Source: Agelaius tricolor
Lineage: Eukaryota > Chordata > Aves > Passeriformes > Icteridae
NCBI GenBank assembly: GCA_023055355.1
Contig: JALJCS010000004.1
Span: 26,708,244-26,772,243, forward strand
Direction: 5' to 3'
DNA: 64,000 nt
Both the position numbers and the translations under genes were made by a program. Below are positions 49,692 to 62,582 of this stretch, one piece after another; position 1 is the first letter of the stretch, and each line of letters starts with the position of its first letter. Under the pieces are notes generated by a model. The model did not search any database and had not been told where the DNA came from. It saw only the letters and a program-made list of their open reading frames with translations.

Positions 49692-52600
49692 AAAAATTAA
49701 TGCTGGGAAAAGAGGTGTATTATCAGATGGTGTTGAAGCAAGGGGTGAAGATAAACCTGAAAAAGTTCGTGAAAGAGCACTGGGTTTTTGCATGCTGTAT
49801 GGAATGGGCGGAATGCTGAGAGAAGGTTATGAGAACTTGCCCGCTAGTTTCACAAAACAAAGTAGTATAGGGGGAGTTAAGAAAGTAAGAAAGCTCAGCC
49901 AGAGCATATTTTGCTTTGCTTAGCAATATCAATGGGGCCTAAAGCCCTTATACCTCCCCCAGTTATATTCAGATTTGCATTGCATTTCAATGCTGAATTC
50001 TTTTATTAGCTCTCATTAACTTCTGCCTCTTAATTGTAGTTATTATTCCTCATTAGGAAAGTTTTGCTAAGCTCCATTTTTCCTGTAAGTATAGACAGTC
50101 TCTGTTTCCTTCTTCAGTTACACCCTGTGCTTTCTTCATCCATCACCTTTGTGCTTCATGACACTCCTCAGCTCTGGAAGAAGCTCTCGATTAAGGGCTA
50201 TTGCCCTCACTTCCTGTTGCATCCTCCCTGAAACCTATGAGTTGTGCCATGAGGAATATCATTCCAATTTCCAAGGCCATGCCTGTCTTGTTATGTGTTT
50301 GTTGTTTTTGCCTATGCTCTGTTTATTTTATTTCCCTTTGTGCACTTGCAACATTACCTGAAATCTGAAAACACCCCATCACTTATCTGATGTAGCCACA
50401 TCTAGGGTGGAAGTGACAGGGCTGTACTGATCTAAGCACAGTGTTGACATAAACAGGTGGGAGGAATTTCAGCCAAAGAGTTGCAGGATTAAACCCTACT
50501 CTTCCAGAAATCTATCAGGGATTTTTAGTGTTCCATAGAAAGGAAATAAGATACTTCTTTCAAAAACCTTCCTTAGAAAACCAAATACTGTGGAAATCAG
50601 TGGGCAGGGGTTTTTTGTAGGACCATGTGAAAATGACATCACAGAATTCCCCACCACAAGGGCAGTCACTGCCAAACACAGTTACAGAGGGTAGCGAGGT
50701 TTGGAAGGAGCTAGAGGCTGCTGTGCTGTAAGTATTCATGGTTTTTGTCATAATCCTGTGGATTTTGACAGATAGAATATAGTTAGATATATGAATTTCC
50801 CTCACTGCCTCTCTTCCTTTTCCTCATGGTGGGTTTGATTTTGAAGTTCTTCAGTATTCATTAAGAAAAATCCAAAATTGTAAAATACACAGACCTCAAG
50901 CAGGAAGACTTAATAAGAAGCTCAGGGAATGGCTAAGTTCCTTGAAAATACCAAAGCTGGTAATTTTTAAACATGAATGGATAATACGTTTTCTGTTTTG
51001 TTTCCAAACTTCAATACTAAGCAATCATATACTTATAAAGCCACTCCACTCAATCCAAATCCTCTTAAGAACAAAGAGAGCTGTTTATTTTAATAGCTTG
51101 GAATTATCTGCCCTTTATATACTAGGCATAAAACCCATGGGCATTTCAAGGTTTCCAAGAAGTATTTACTTTTCTCTGCTGGAAAGACTTTATTAATTCA
51201 ATAATAAAGCCATGAAGGACATATGAACAACTCAAGGAGTATAAACTGCAGGTATTAGGCTGAACTCTGTGTTACATGCTGAAATCCAAAGAGCATTGAA
51301 AGTACACTGAGTTGGAGAAGTGAAGATAGTATAAAAGATAACTGGAAAACAAACTAATAAAAATACTGTACTTGCCAGAGGAATCAAGAAAAATTGTAAC
51401 CTATATGTATTCTGTATTTTGTAGTACTGTGGTATCCTGTGAGCTTGAAAGACTAATTTCCATGTTCACAATTACAGCTACAGTCAGTAAATGCTGTGAA
51501 TATGTAACAACTTTGAAAAGCCAATCCTAAATGGTCCCGTGAATCTAAAGTAAAGACCCTAAACCCCTGAGTTCCATGCTAGTGTCCTAACACAAGAAAC
51601 ACCCTTCATTCCTTTCTTGATTCACACAACTGTAGAAGCGCATAAATTTTGTGAGGCTAATCACATTCCATGGTAGTATTGAATGGTACTTCCTCTAACA
51701 GGCATAACCTTAATATAATGACATGAGAATGCTTATTAAAAGGTAGTTTTGTGGCTTAATCATAAATTAAATTTTATGCTAGTCTCAGCCCTGTGTCACG
51801 TCACTGAATTTACTGGGCTTGCACTTCAATCCAAGTGATGATCACAATGATCATCACTTAAGCTCCAGCAGGAGTATTATGACTAACAAACTTAGTATTT
51901 GTAGGTAGTCTAAAAATACCTTTGGGAAACTGGTGTTGAAGGTTATTTTTATTCAGTGTTTTAGAATTTGCTTCATCCTTGTTCATTACACCAAGGCTGA
52001 GCTCTGTGTTACCATTGTACCTTGGCAGGCAAGGAACACTGTCACCGTTTTTTAAGCACTGACTGTGTCAGCACAGCAATTACAGAACTATGCAGAGGGC
52101 TGTAATTTTGGGAGATGAACTTTCAGCAGTTGTCAGTTTTTTCTTTGTCACGCACTCTACTTCTGGCCTTTGTTCTGGACAGCAGCACCCAAAGAACTGA
52201 TCAAACCCCATTGAAAGCACTGCCCAAACCCTTCTGAGCAAGGATTTTTTAACTTGGCCTATGCTAAGCTGTGATGTTTATAGGATAATCTCACACAGGG
52301 GTGCACCAGGACAGTTGTTCCCACCAGAAGTGGAAAGAAAAGGGAAGGTCTGGAAACATCTGTCCTGTCACTGCTTCCAAAATTCCCATGACAATGAAGA
52401 GTGGTCTAGGGGTGTAACAATCTTTGCATCAAAGACTGTCAAAGTCAGCCAATAACATCTCTTACTATTACACCTGAACAAGAATTGCATTCCTAAAATG
52501 TAGCAATAGTTGGGACAAAACATATCTTTCATTACTTTTATAATAAATACAATAAAATATTAATGTATGGTAACACATCATAATGGCTCTACATGGATCT

Positions 52601-53325
52601 TTGTTTAAACATGAAAACCTGGAGGCAGTTTGAAAGCTGTGTAACTAAAATATAATTCTGTCCAAAGACAGATGTTTAACTCACTTTTGGCTCAGCTCAC
52701 ATTTGGTTCAGATGATTTTTGCATCTCTTCTCAAAAGTGAGAGCACTTCCCAAGGGTAGCACATTGTTTTGCCAGAGTATATAGTACGTAGTTTTGCTCT
52801 CACACAAGGTAAACAGAAACAACTAAAAAAACTCAAACCAAATGAAATCAAAAAAGGAAGGAAACATATGTGATTGATAATTTCTGAATATTTTCTGTCA
52901 CTTTTTGGAATGAATTTTCTGAATTTCTAATTTTCTGAATATTTCTGTTGCATAACTTAATTGAGAATCAAATGAGTACAGGATGCTTTCATCTCATGAA
53001 TGTTGAGTAGTCAGAATGATTTCTCTCAAGGGTTTTCATCTATCTCTAATGCTTGTTCTTGCCTGCCATTAAAACAGATGAAAGTTGAAGAAGAAAAGCT
53101 TAAGAGAATGATGATGATAGGGATGCATATAATCCAAACCAGATCAAACAGGGATTTAGTTTTCAGATGTTGCTGAACCACATCATTCTGGCAGCTGAAT
53201 TTGAGTAGACTATTAGAATAAGCAATGAAGTGCGCCAATAGGGATAATTAAATTTAAAAATTGTAAGATGTAGGATATATTATGTACTCGATCTCCCTTG
53301 GTGGGGTCTCTTTTCAAGGTTCACA

Positions 53326-53356
<31 letters not shown>

Positions 53357-56339
53357 CATACACATACACATATACATATACGTATTGCATATACCATATA
53401 CCATATATACATTTTTCTTGCAGGAAATTTCTGCCAAAATTTTCCATCATCAAAAGTTTAGGTATTCTTTCCAGAAAATTTTATCTGAATCTCAATGACA
53501 GTCAACATGACTTCACTTTCTGAGGCCAAACTACAGGTTTATGGCGTAGGAATCTTTTATGAGTCTAGCTGAGTAACATATCTAATGAAAGACTGAGAAA
53601 ATGTTTACTAGTACAGTTTTACATGCCAATTTGCCTAAGCAAGTGAAGTAGTACATAAAAGGTACAGATTTGCAGGGATAAGTTGCACTACAACAAAATT
53701 ACTTAGCCTTTTGTCAGCGTCAGCTACCAGTGTGCTCTTACAAGACCTAAGGAGCTATAAACTTCTTCCAGGTACTTTTTCTCTTTGAGTTGAAGTATTT
53801 CCTAGTTAAAGCATGCAAAGATTTTATGTGTCATCAAGCAGGACTATAGCTGAGCTTCTGCAAGTTGTCTTACCTGATCCACCTTCTCCCTTTGGCTCAA
53901 GACTCAGTAACAATCTTTCATTTGTAAATCTTTCATTTGCAAAATGTATAACTGCCTCCTCCAGTCCTGAACTTTCCTTTGAAAACTATGGAGGGTACCT
54001 GCTCACACAAATCTATAATTCATGGCTGGAGTGTGTAATTTCAGTTTTATATGTTTTGGCAGCTGATTACAGAAGTACTCAATACTTTGCTGGGAAAAAG
54101 AAGTTTATCTTTCAAAGAAAATCAAGATGCATTTGATATCAGTGTAAATGTCATTGACTTGGAAATATGGAAGACTTTATTTATCTAAAAAGATACCCTG
54201 TTTTGAACTGTTATAATTTAGTCGTGAAACCTAAATAAATGAGCTTATTTCAACTAACTTGCCTTGAAATTTTGGTAGCCTAGAAATTTGGTAGATAATA
54301 TCCTTCTGTCTTTGACTTCAGAAAGGTATTTCAATGCACCAGCAGGGTAATTTCTATAGTTATTTTATGCTATAGTCACCAGATATTAATCTGTACACAT
54401 TGGCATAATTAAAAAAAATTAATGAAAGAAAAGGAAAGAAATGGTTCTGAATAACGACTAACTTGAAAAAACTCCAAATGAGCATTTGGAATGCTTGCAG
54501 CCTTTTTAAGTAAGAAGAGGGTGAACTACCAGATATATTCTCTCTAATACAAAAGCATTTTAACACCATAAATTTTGTTATTCTTTTATGGTTAAGGTGT
54601 CCACTCAAAGAGATGGATATAGTCTATAGACTATATTATATTTACTGTTTTTCTGACTTTCAAATCTAAGTATAGAACTCTTTAAAATGGTCTTTAAAAT
54701 ATTTTCTTCATCTGATTGGAGAACAAACTATTATCTCTTCTTTTTTTTTTCATAATTACCTTTTTCTCCCCCAAGAGCCTTAGTCATGCACAAAGACCCA
54801 TTTTGTCCTGTACACAGAACAAATAGAGAAAAGAGGACAAGACCATAGGGCATATTTATTGAGGAGACAGCTGTGACACAGTGCTCTGCCCACAGTGCCA
54901 GCAGTCATGTCCTACTGAAGAGTTCCTCAATAGTTCGTCACCCTATTCAAGTGTGACGATGATTGTTCTTGACAGCACCTGAGGGTCTTGTCCCCATCTT
55001 ATCCTTTGTGCCATCTTCATAGATTACCCCTAGCAACAATTTTTGTGCAATTTAAAGGGCTTTCTATTACACCAAATGATAACACCTCCTTGTTGAAAAT
55101 TGGCTGTTGCCATTTCTTGAGAATAGTAGTAATGAATATTCAATTTTGCCAGGGTGAGAGCCAGAGTCTGTCCACGGACATTTGCTCTCCCCCTGCCAAG
55201 AGTCAGTGAACAGAGTACATTCAAACAAACTGTACAGTGTTTTGGTCACATGTGTGTGCATCTGCCATAAATTGTGTGTAATTTTTCAGTTTGCTTTGCA
55301 GGGGACCACTTTTGTTTCTTTGTGCCTGATGTCCTTATGGTGAAGCTGTTTTGAAGTGGATCAATACTGTGTTTTCTTGTGTGTTGACCATTGAGGCATC
55401 CTGAGTGGGGAGACTTAAAGTAACATACCATTGTACAGATAACAAAGCTGACTGGAAGAATTCTGCTTCAAGCAGGATCAAGTAAGAACACCTTTTGTGT
55501 ATAGTTATAGTTTTGCTTAGTAAACTCCACTGAAGCTGTCAGGCTGTCTGGTTAGGTCAGTGAGAGGCATCCTAGCTCTCACTGAGCTAACAACAAGCCA
55601 GTTTGCCTGTACAAAGATATATTGCCTTGGGTCCCGAAGGGACATCCAGAGAAATGTGTTTCAAGCCTTTGAGGCTGTTTCTTGCGCTGCACTACTCATG
55701 GTCTTGGTCCCTTACATCCATCTATTAAGGTATATTAAGGTATAATTATCCTTACGTCCAGACCAGCAAATCTCATTTGTCTCCAGTAGCTGAATAGATG
55801 TGATGGAGTGTTCCATTCTATATAGCATCCAAAACTCTTAAATAGAGACAAGTTACCAATAAGCAATGCTGACCACAAGAAAACCACATTCTATCTCTCT
55901 AGTAAACAGTGTATAAAATCAGGCTTGGGGAAAAAATCACTTGTCTTCTGAAAAGTCAGGGCTAATATGGATTGTAATGCTAGCAATAGCCAAATAACAT
56001 TCTGCAGTATACTGGCTCTTCCTTTGGAACAAAAAGTAATCCTAAAATTGTGAAGTTTTTGGGAAAAACTTTTGGTTTAAGGTGGCTGCTGCAAAGAGTG
56101 AAATGTTGATGGGGCAAGGAGAACACAAATCCTCATCATAGCATGTTCTACTGAGAGTTTATGACTTCTGATCCTGATTATTAACAACTGCCCTGTGAGT
56201 CTTTTCGGTATTTTAGTGTCCAGACAATCACAGGCAGAAAAATCTCAGCTATGGATGGTGATTCCAAATGGTTCTAAATTCCTGTAAGTTTTGGTGTCAT
56301 TGCACAAACTGAAAACATGTGTTTTTCCATGCTGATTGT
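49692..56339. other. Intergenic, no gene recognised
   Basis: 6.6 kb of AT-rich DNA upstream of SNAPC3. It holds the microsatellite at 53322 and two small inverted repeats (51833-51859, 54618-54635). Open frames are short and resemble nothing known. The block 54780-55450 is slightly GC-richer and could be an old retroelement remnant. Confidence 0.6.
53322..53410. repeat. (TACATA)n-type microsatellite
   Basis: tatacatatacatatacata continuing with CACATA and CATATA variants over about 90 bp. Confidence 0.95.
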
Positions 56340-56402
56340 TATTTATTTATTGGGTGTTTTTTTTGTTTGTTTTTTTGGGTTTTTTCATAAATTGGATTTT
56401 AA
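56340..56402. repeat. T-rich low-complexity tract
   Basis: Runs of T broken by G (gtttttttttgtttgttt-like), directly preceding the solo LTR at 56447. Confidence 0.75.
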
Positions 56403-56446
56403 AAAAAGCCTCACTGAGTGATTTTTTACACCTTGTGGTGAAAGAA

Positions 56447-56977
56447 TGTGCTGACTTGGGCAGGGGAAGAGTTAATTTTCTTCGCAGTGACTAGTATGGA
56501 GCCATGTTTTGGATTTGTGCTGGAAACAGTGTTGAGATGTTTTTGTTAATACTGACAGCCAAGGCCTTTTCCACTTTTCATACTCCTCAGATGGTGAGAA
56601 GACTGGAATGCCTGGGAAGCTGGGAGGAGACACAGCCAGGACAGCTGACCTCGGCTGCTATCATGCTCAGTATATAAACTGGGGGGAAGAAGCAGGAAGT
56701 GGGAGGACATTTGGAGTGGTGGTGTTTATCTTTCCAGGTAACCAATATGCACAACAGAGCCCTGCTTTCCTGAGGATGATTGAACATGGGAAATGCTGAA
56801 TTAATTTCTTGTTTTGCTTTGTTTGCATGTGCAGCTTTTGCTTTACCTATTAAACTTTAGTTTTTATCTCAATCCATGAGTTTTCTAGCTTTACCATTCT
56901 GATTCTCCTCCCAGTCTTGGTGGTGGGGGAAGCAAGAGGCTTTGTGGTGCTCAGTTGCCAGCTGGGGTTAAACCACA
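56447..56977 (+). mobile_element. Solo LTR (avian endogenous retrovirus, ERVL-like)
   Basis: About 530 bp starting tgtgctgacttgggcagg and ending ggggttaaaccaca. It is the same architecture as the LTR at 22710-23261 in opposite orientation. It keeps a TATA-like box (agtatataaact near 56672), attaaactttagtttttatc near 56850 as poly(A) region, and ctccatgagtttt-type U5 sequence. There are no retroviral coding regions on either side. Confidence 0.8.
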
Positions 56978-59900
56978 AGCATAAAAGTGAGTTTTGAGGC
57001 ACTCTGTGATTTTGTCCTGCTTGCAATGTGTTTTGTTTCACCAGTGACTTTCTCTAGAATTCGGTGTTAAATCTATCATGTCAATCATCCTCTTCATGTC
57101 TTGCTGTGGTTCAAGCTACTAGAAAGATTGTCTCACTTCTCCTTATGGTATGACATAAAAGCTACATCCCACTTCATTATTAAAAATATCAGCTGTGTGA
57201 GGCAGATAGACTGTTCATGCTGCCAAGCAAATTAATTTGCCCCTCTAGAGTAGTGTAAAAGCAAACTTGATGTCTTCTGAACCAAATACATGGTAACCTC
57301 CTTCAGCACAGGCTTCCCACTCCTTTGCCAACCAAGTAATTTTCGATCTACTAAATAAAGACCAGCTGTTAGTGACATGACTGGCAATACTCACACATAT
57401 TTTGTATTGTGCAGGCATAATTCAGGGAGGTACATTGCAATCAGAAACTGGAAGCTATTCCTCTAAACAAATCTGTTGAATGCCAGTGATGATAATTATT
57501 AGTGATTACTCACCGATTGCAAATGTGTTCTAGATTTAGACATTCTAAAATAGGGACAGCATGGCAGTTCTTCACATGGATATGAAGATTAAATTTTTTA
57601 TTTTAACTTCTAACAATGACTCTTTGTTAGGAAAAAAGTAGTGTTCAGTAGCTGAAATCTGGACTGCCTAAGTTTTATAGTGTTTACTTGAAAGGCACAT
57701 AGTATTTCAAGCTGAAAAAAAATTGAACTCAATGTGGCAGAGGAGGAAGTGTTGCCCTAAAGCCTGTTAAAATAAAGAATGTCAGATGAAAAATAGTAGA
57801 AGAGATTTAGACTAGGTCAAAGGAAAAAGGGAAGTTGTTATAATTCATTTTTACCCTGGAAGCTATGCTGCATGACACTTTTGGAAGAAATCAGATCTTT
57901 TGTGAGACCAGATGGCACAGCTGGAACCTGAAATGGCAGTCCATGTGAAACATTTGAAAACTGTTTTTAATTCCTGCGGGTTTTGTTGCTGTTGTTGTTG
58001 CATTATTTTCATCTGGAACATGGAGCTCATCTTACTGTGTGATCAGAGCAGCACTATTATCAATGAAAGGGAGAGAAGAGGAATGCATAAGAAGGAGGAA
58101 TGCAGTTTTCAATCACTGCTAGGCTTCAAGGGAGGCTTAATTAGGCAGAGAATTCAAGGAGAGCATTCTCTGTGCTGTGCCTCTCTTTTCACTGATCATG
58201 CAGGTAAGCTTTGTAGATGTTGCAGAAAATTTTGAACATTAAATGGTGTCTTGAAAAGTTGCTTCTTCACTTTCTTACCAATGGTAATTTGGAGACTTAT
58301 ATGATGTTTCAATTAATAAGATTTTCTACAACTAATACAATTTAATAACTATCTCTCATTTTGTGCTAATAAATATGCATTCTGTTAAATGGAAAATTTC
58401 AACTGATGGGATTCTTTGAGAGTTACTGTATATAACTAGACATTGAGATAAGCAGTATGAACAGGAGCATGATTGCATTTGGCTTGTGCCCTCAGAAAAT
58501 GACTCTAATTTGGTCATCAAAACACTCCTCTCCCTGGCTGCATTTGTACTGCAGCTTCTGTGGTTCCCAGGATGTCTGCTGTCCACATTCCCTGCAGCAA
58601 CATGCCCTCTGGACAGCAGCTGGCTGAGCCTGGCTCTCCATCATACAGGATTTCTTAACTGATGGTGCTCTCCACATCCTCCTCTGAGCCATGGACCAAC
58701 CCAGCCATGCAAGGGAAAGGAACAAATAAACCAACACTGTTTGGTCAACTGCTTCCCTACACTCTCCTGTGTTTTCCATTATGGAAAAAACCAATTTTGT
58801 GCTGCAGAAACTTCACATGATGGCATCTTATTTTTGTAGCCAGTACAAGTAAATGAATTGTTGTCATCTCAGCTGTCCTACGTGTTTATGGTGTCCCCAT
58901 ATCAGAAACATTAACTTAAACCACATATTTTAAGTTAAGCTTAACTTAAACACAGGTTTAAGTACTACTGCTGCTCCCTAGGGGACATTTGGTTATTATT
59001 AGCTAGTAAGGCTGCAGCTGTGGTTTGACTGACCCAAGGAAAAACTGTCAGTAGAACAAGAATCTCTGTGGTCTCTGTGGTCTCCTCACCTCCCACAGCT
59101 CCCAGTGAGAGGAATATGTAGTTATAGGCCAAGACTAATCTGGAGATAAGTCCATTGACCTTTGGAGGTTGTGCTATCTGTACACAGACCTATTATAGGT
59201 AGGTAGTGTATATATATATTCTAGGTAATTATATGGTCTTATGTGGTTATGCAAATAGCTGTGACAGTATCAAACCTAATGACACCCTGCTTATGCAAGT
59301 TAGTCCTGCTATGCCATGTTATACTGCTGTGGCAGGAAAGCCTGGGCAGCCAGCACAAGGTCATCCAGTCAGTTTGTACCTGGACAGGCAGTAGAACTAG
59401 TTACTCAAGCGTCATACTAGTTCTCTGTCTTCTGTCTTGTCCATTCTATCCATCTGCCTTTTCATGTGACTGCATCCCAATGCTTCTACCTTGTTTTCCA
59501 ATATGAATTTCCTTGCACACTGGCTCAAGCAGGAATAAAATCTTGCGAAAACTTGAGACATGACATTGAATTTCCTAATCCATCGTTATAAGAAAATTTC
59601 AAAACCTAAATCTGCCTTGTTTGCAGTCAGTAAAGAAAACATAATCAGACACACCATTCTTAAGCTTCAACTTGCTGGATCTACAATTTACTTTAATTCA
59701 AAACTGTCTAATCAAGAAGATTTTATTTTAAGGACTACAAATATATGCCCTTCTGCTGAGTAATCATTGCTTGAATGGGGAATAAAAAGCCTGCAAATAT
59801 ATGCTTGGCTTCACAGCATGACCTAGTGTGGTTCACAGCCATCTGTGTTTACAGTAAGATATCGCCCACATGCATTAGTCTGTAAACAGTATCAAACCCC

Positions 59901-61254
59901 AAAGTTTTTCTTTTTTTCTCCTTCACTCTTCATATGTACTCTCCTCTTCAGTGTGTCTCCATACAGAAGACATAAGTGTCTGCAAAAACACCTTTTTTTT
60001 TTGAGGTCTAGGCAATCTAACAGTTGTCTGAGCTAGTACTTCAAAGATGCCTTTACAATATTAGTAAATAATTAAAGAATTGCTAGTTAGTTGTTGCTAG
60101 TACTAGGGGAGCATTTATTAGCTGCCCAAAACCCTACCTGGTCCTGTAGCAGTGGTTGCATATTCAGACAGCCAGTGGATATTCAAGACCCAGTCAAAAT
60201 GCCAATGAGAAAACCTCATGAGTTTCCCAAATGTGTGAGGGATGATGGGGTGTTGGAACTCCATTTGGGTTTTGGAAACTCTCTATTTCTCCACGTCAAT
60301 TGACTTCAGACTATCAGCAAAATGTCCTTCAAAAAAGTACTGGTGCCAGGAACAGCCACAAAATTTATTTTTTAACTCTGTTATGTTTCTGCTAGCCTAC
60401 ATTTGTGAATATGATTATGCAAAAGGCCTAAAATCCAAGATTTAACCCCACAGATGTCATTGGCAAAGAATGGAATTCAGATCAAGTTAGGACTCAGTAC
60501 TTTTTATAAGGTATTAAGAGCACAGCCACATTTCAGGTATCATACAGGAACACATTTGTGGAATATGTAAAGCACAGCTATTCTTAACATTTTATGACCT
60601 TCAGGACAAGGAAATACTCTTGGGCTTATCCCTGTTCATAAAAGACACATTGCCCACATCTAACAAAAGAAAATTGACTCAACCGGGAAGGAAGTTCCAT
60701 GGTTGTTGAAAAGATGAAGAAATTCCAGCATATTCTTACATCACAGAATTAATGGCCATGTGCAGCTCCTGAAGCAGTCTTGGGCTCGTCCTGCATTCCT
60801 GTTCCCTGCAGAACCACTCCCAGTGCCAGAAGGTGAATTGCTGCTGCCATGGAAGAAGACAAGGCATTTGGTGAGAGGGAATCTGTATGCAAAACATCTC
60901 CATGACAAGTCTTTGTAAATGAATATTATGCATGATGGCACAGGGAGCAACTCACTGATTGCTGTCAGCCAACTTTTCCCTTTTTTTCATTAAGTCTTTT
61001 GTCACCTCCAGGCATTGACTGATCTGATTTGAAAGGTCAAGGTTTTGGATGGCACTGCAGAGTCTGTTGCCTGCTTACCATATGCTTCATTTTTGGCTTC
61101 CTTGAACTGATAAGAATAATATAACTGCCTTGCTTAAGCCTTAACTATTTCTTGTACCCCAAGTGTATTGAGAATAAAGCACTATGAATCTAATTAAATA
61201 TGAGAGCTACTTAGGAATTACCTTAAATAAATGGTTAAATAAAGCAAATATGCC
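56978..61254. other. Intergenic, no gene recognised
   Basis: AT-rich DNA without a recognisable exon or repeat family; a 22-bp palindrome lies at 58929-58950. Confidence 0.6.
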
Positions 61255-62582
61255 ATCAATCTTGGGCAGATACAAGAGCATGTGATAGATGACCCAGCCA
61301 GAATGGGCAAAGGCAGGTCCAGCCTTACCAGTCTGATCTCCTTTTATGACCAGCTGATCTGCCTGGTGGATGAGGGGGAAGGCTCTGTCTACCGTGACTT
61401 CAGCAAGGCCTTTGACACTGTCTCCCACAGCACTCTCCTGGAAAAGCTGGCAGCCCATGGCTTGGACAGGAGCACCCTTCACTGGTTCAGAACTGGCTGG
61501 GTGGCCGGGCCCAGAGAGTGGAGGGGAACGGTGCTGCATCCAGCTGGTGGCTGCTCATTGGTGGTGTCCCCCAGGGATCAGTGCTGGGCCCGGTCTTGTT
61601 TAATATGTTTCCTGGTGATCTGGGTGAGGGGATTGAGTCTACCATTACCAAGTTTGCAAATGACACCAAGCTGGATTGGAGTATCCATCTGCTGTAGTGT
61701 GGGAAGGCTCTGCAAAGGGAGCTGGAGTGGCTGGAGAGATGGGCCGAGACCAGTGCTATGACATTCCACAAGGCCAAGTGCTGAGTTCTCCTCTTTGGCC
61801 ACAACAACCCCAAGCAGTGCCACAGGTTGGGGGCAGAGTGACAGGAAAGTGACCCAGCAGAAGAGGACCTGAGGGTGCTGGTGACAGCAGCTGAACATGA
61901 GCCAGCAGTGCCCAGGGGGCCAAGAAGGCCAATGGCATCCTGGCCTGTACCAGCACGAGTGTGGCCAGCAGGAGCACAGCAGGGATTGTCCCCCTGTCCT
62001 TGGCACTGGTGAGACCACACCTCCAATCCTATGTCCAGTTCTGGACCTCTCAATTCAGGAAGGACATTGAAGTGCTGGAATATGTCCAGAGAAATTCAAC
62101 AAGGCTAGTGAAGGGTCTAGAACACAAGTCCTGTGAGGAGTGACTGACAGAGCTGGGGTTGTTTAGGCATGCTGCCCTACATACTCAACTCCTGGAGAGG
62201 AGGAGGCTCAGGGGTGACCTTATCACTCTCTATGACTGACTGAAATGAGGCTGTAGCCAGGTGGGGTCGGTGTCTTTTCACAGGCAACAGGAGGACAAGA
62301 GGACAAGAGGACACAGGCTTAAATTGTGCCAGGAGAGGTTTTAAGTTGGACATCAGGAAGAAATTCTTCATAGGAAGGGTGATTAGATATTGGAATGGGC
62401 TGCCCAGAGAGATGGTGGAGTCACTGTCCCTAGAGGTCTTTAAGGAAAAACTGGATGTGGCACATGGGGCCATGGTCTAGCTGACATGAGAGTAGGTGTT
62501 CAGTGTCAGGTTGGACCCAATGATATCAGAGGTCTTTTCCAATCTAATTGATTGTTGGATTCTGTGGGATTTTGTGATAGAC
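61255..62582 (+). mobile_element. CR1 LINE, 5'-truncated, RT palm to 3' end
   Basis: The best-preserved CR1 in the window, about 1.3 kb. It reads [20 protein letters not shown] near 61400, then frameshifted remnants of the active-site region near 61650 (FANDTKLD in another frame), [24 protein letters not shown] sequence near 61870 and the 3' UTR. The 3' end is at ttctgtgggattttgtgata. A short aggacaag-type tandem repeat lies at 62291-62313. Confidence 0.92.
61282..61761 (+). pseudogene. CR1 reverse transcriptase fragment, frameshifted
   Basis: A 159-codon open stretch. Its first half is CR1-clade RT ([20 protein letters not shown], then [14 protein letters not shown]). After about residue 75 it leaves the RT frame, and the D-containing active-site motif is found in a different frame near 61655. 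It is a dead, 5'-truncated copy, not a host gene. Confidence 0.85.

Noticed and set aside
54618..54635. 18-bp AT-rich palindrome (tatagtcta and complement)
   Set aside because: A short AT-rich palindrome expected by chance in a region of this composition.
61487..62053. 188-codon open frame on the - strand
   Set aside because: Antisense of the CR1 LINE at 61255-62582.
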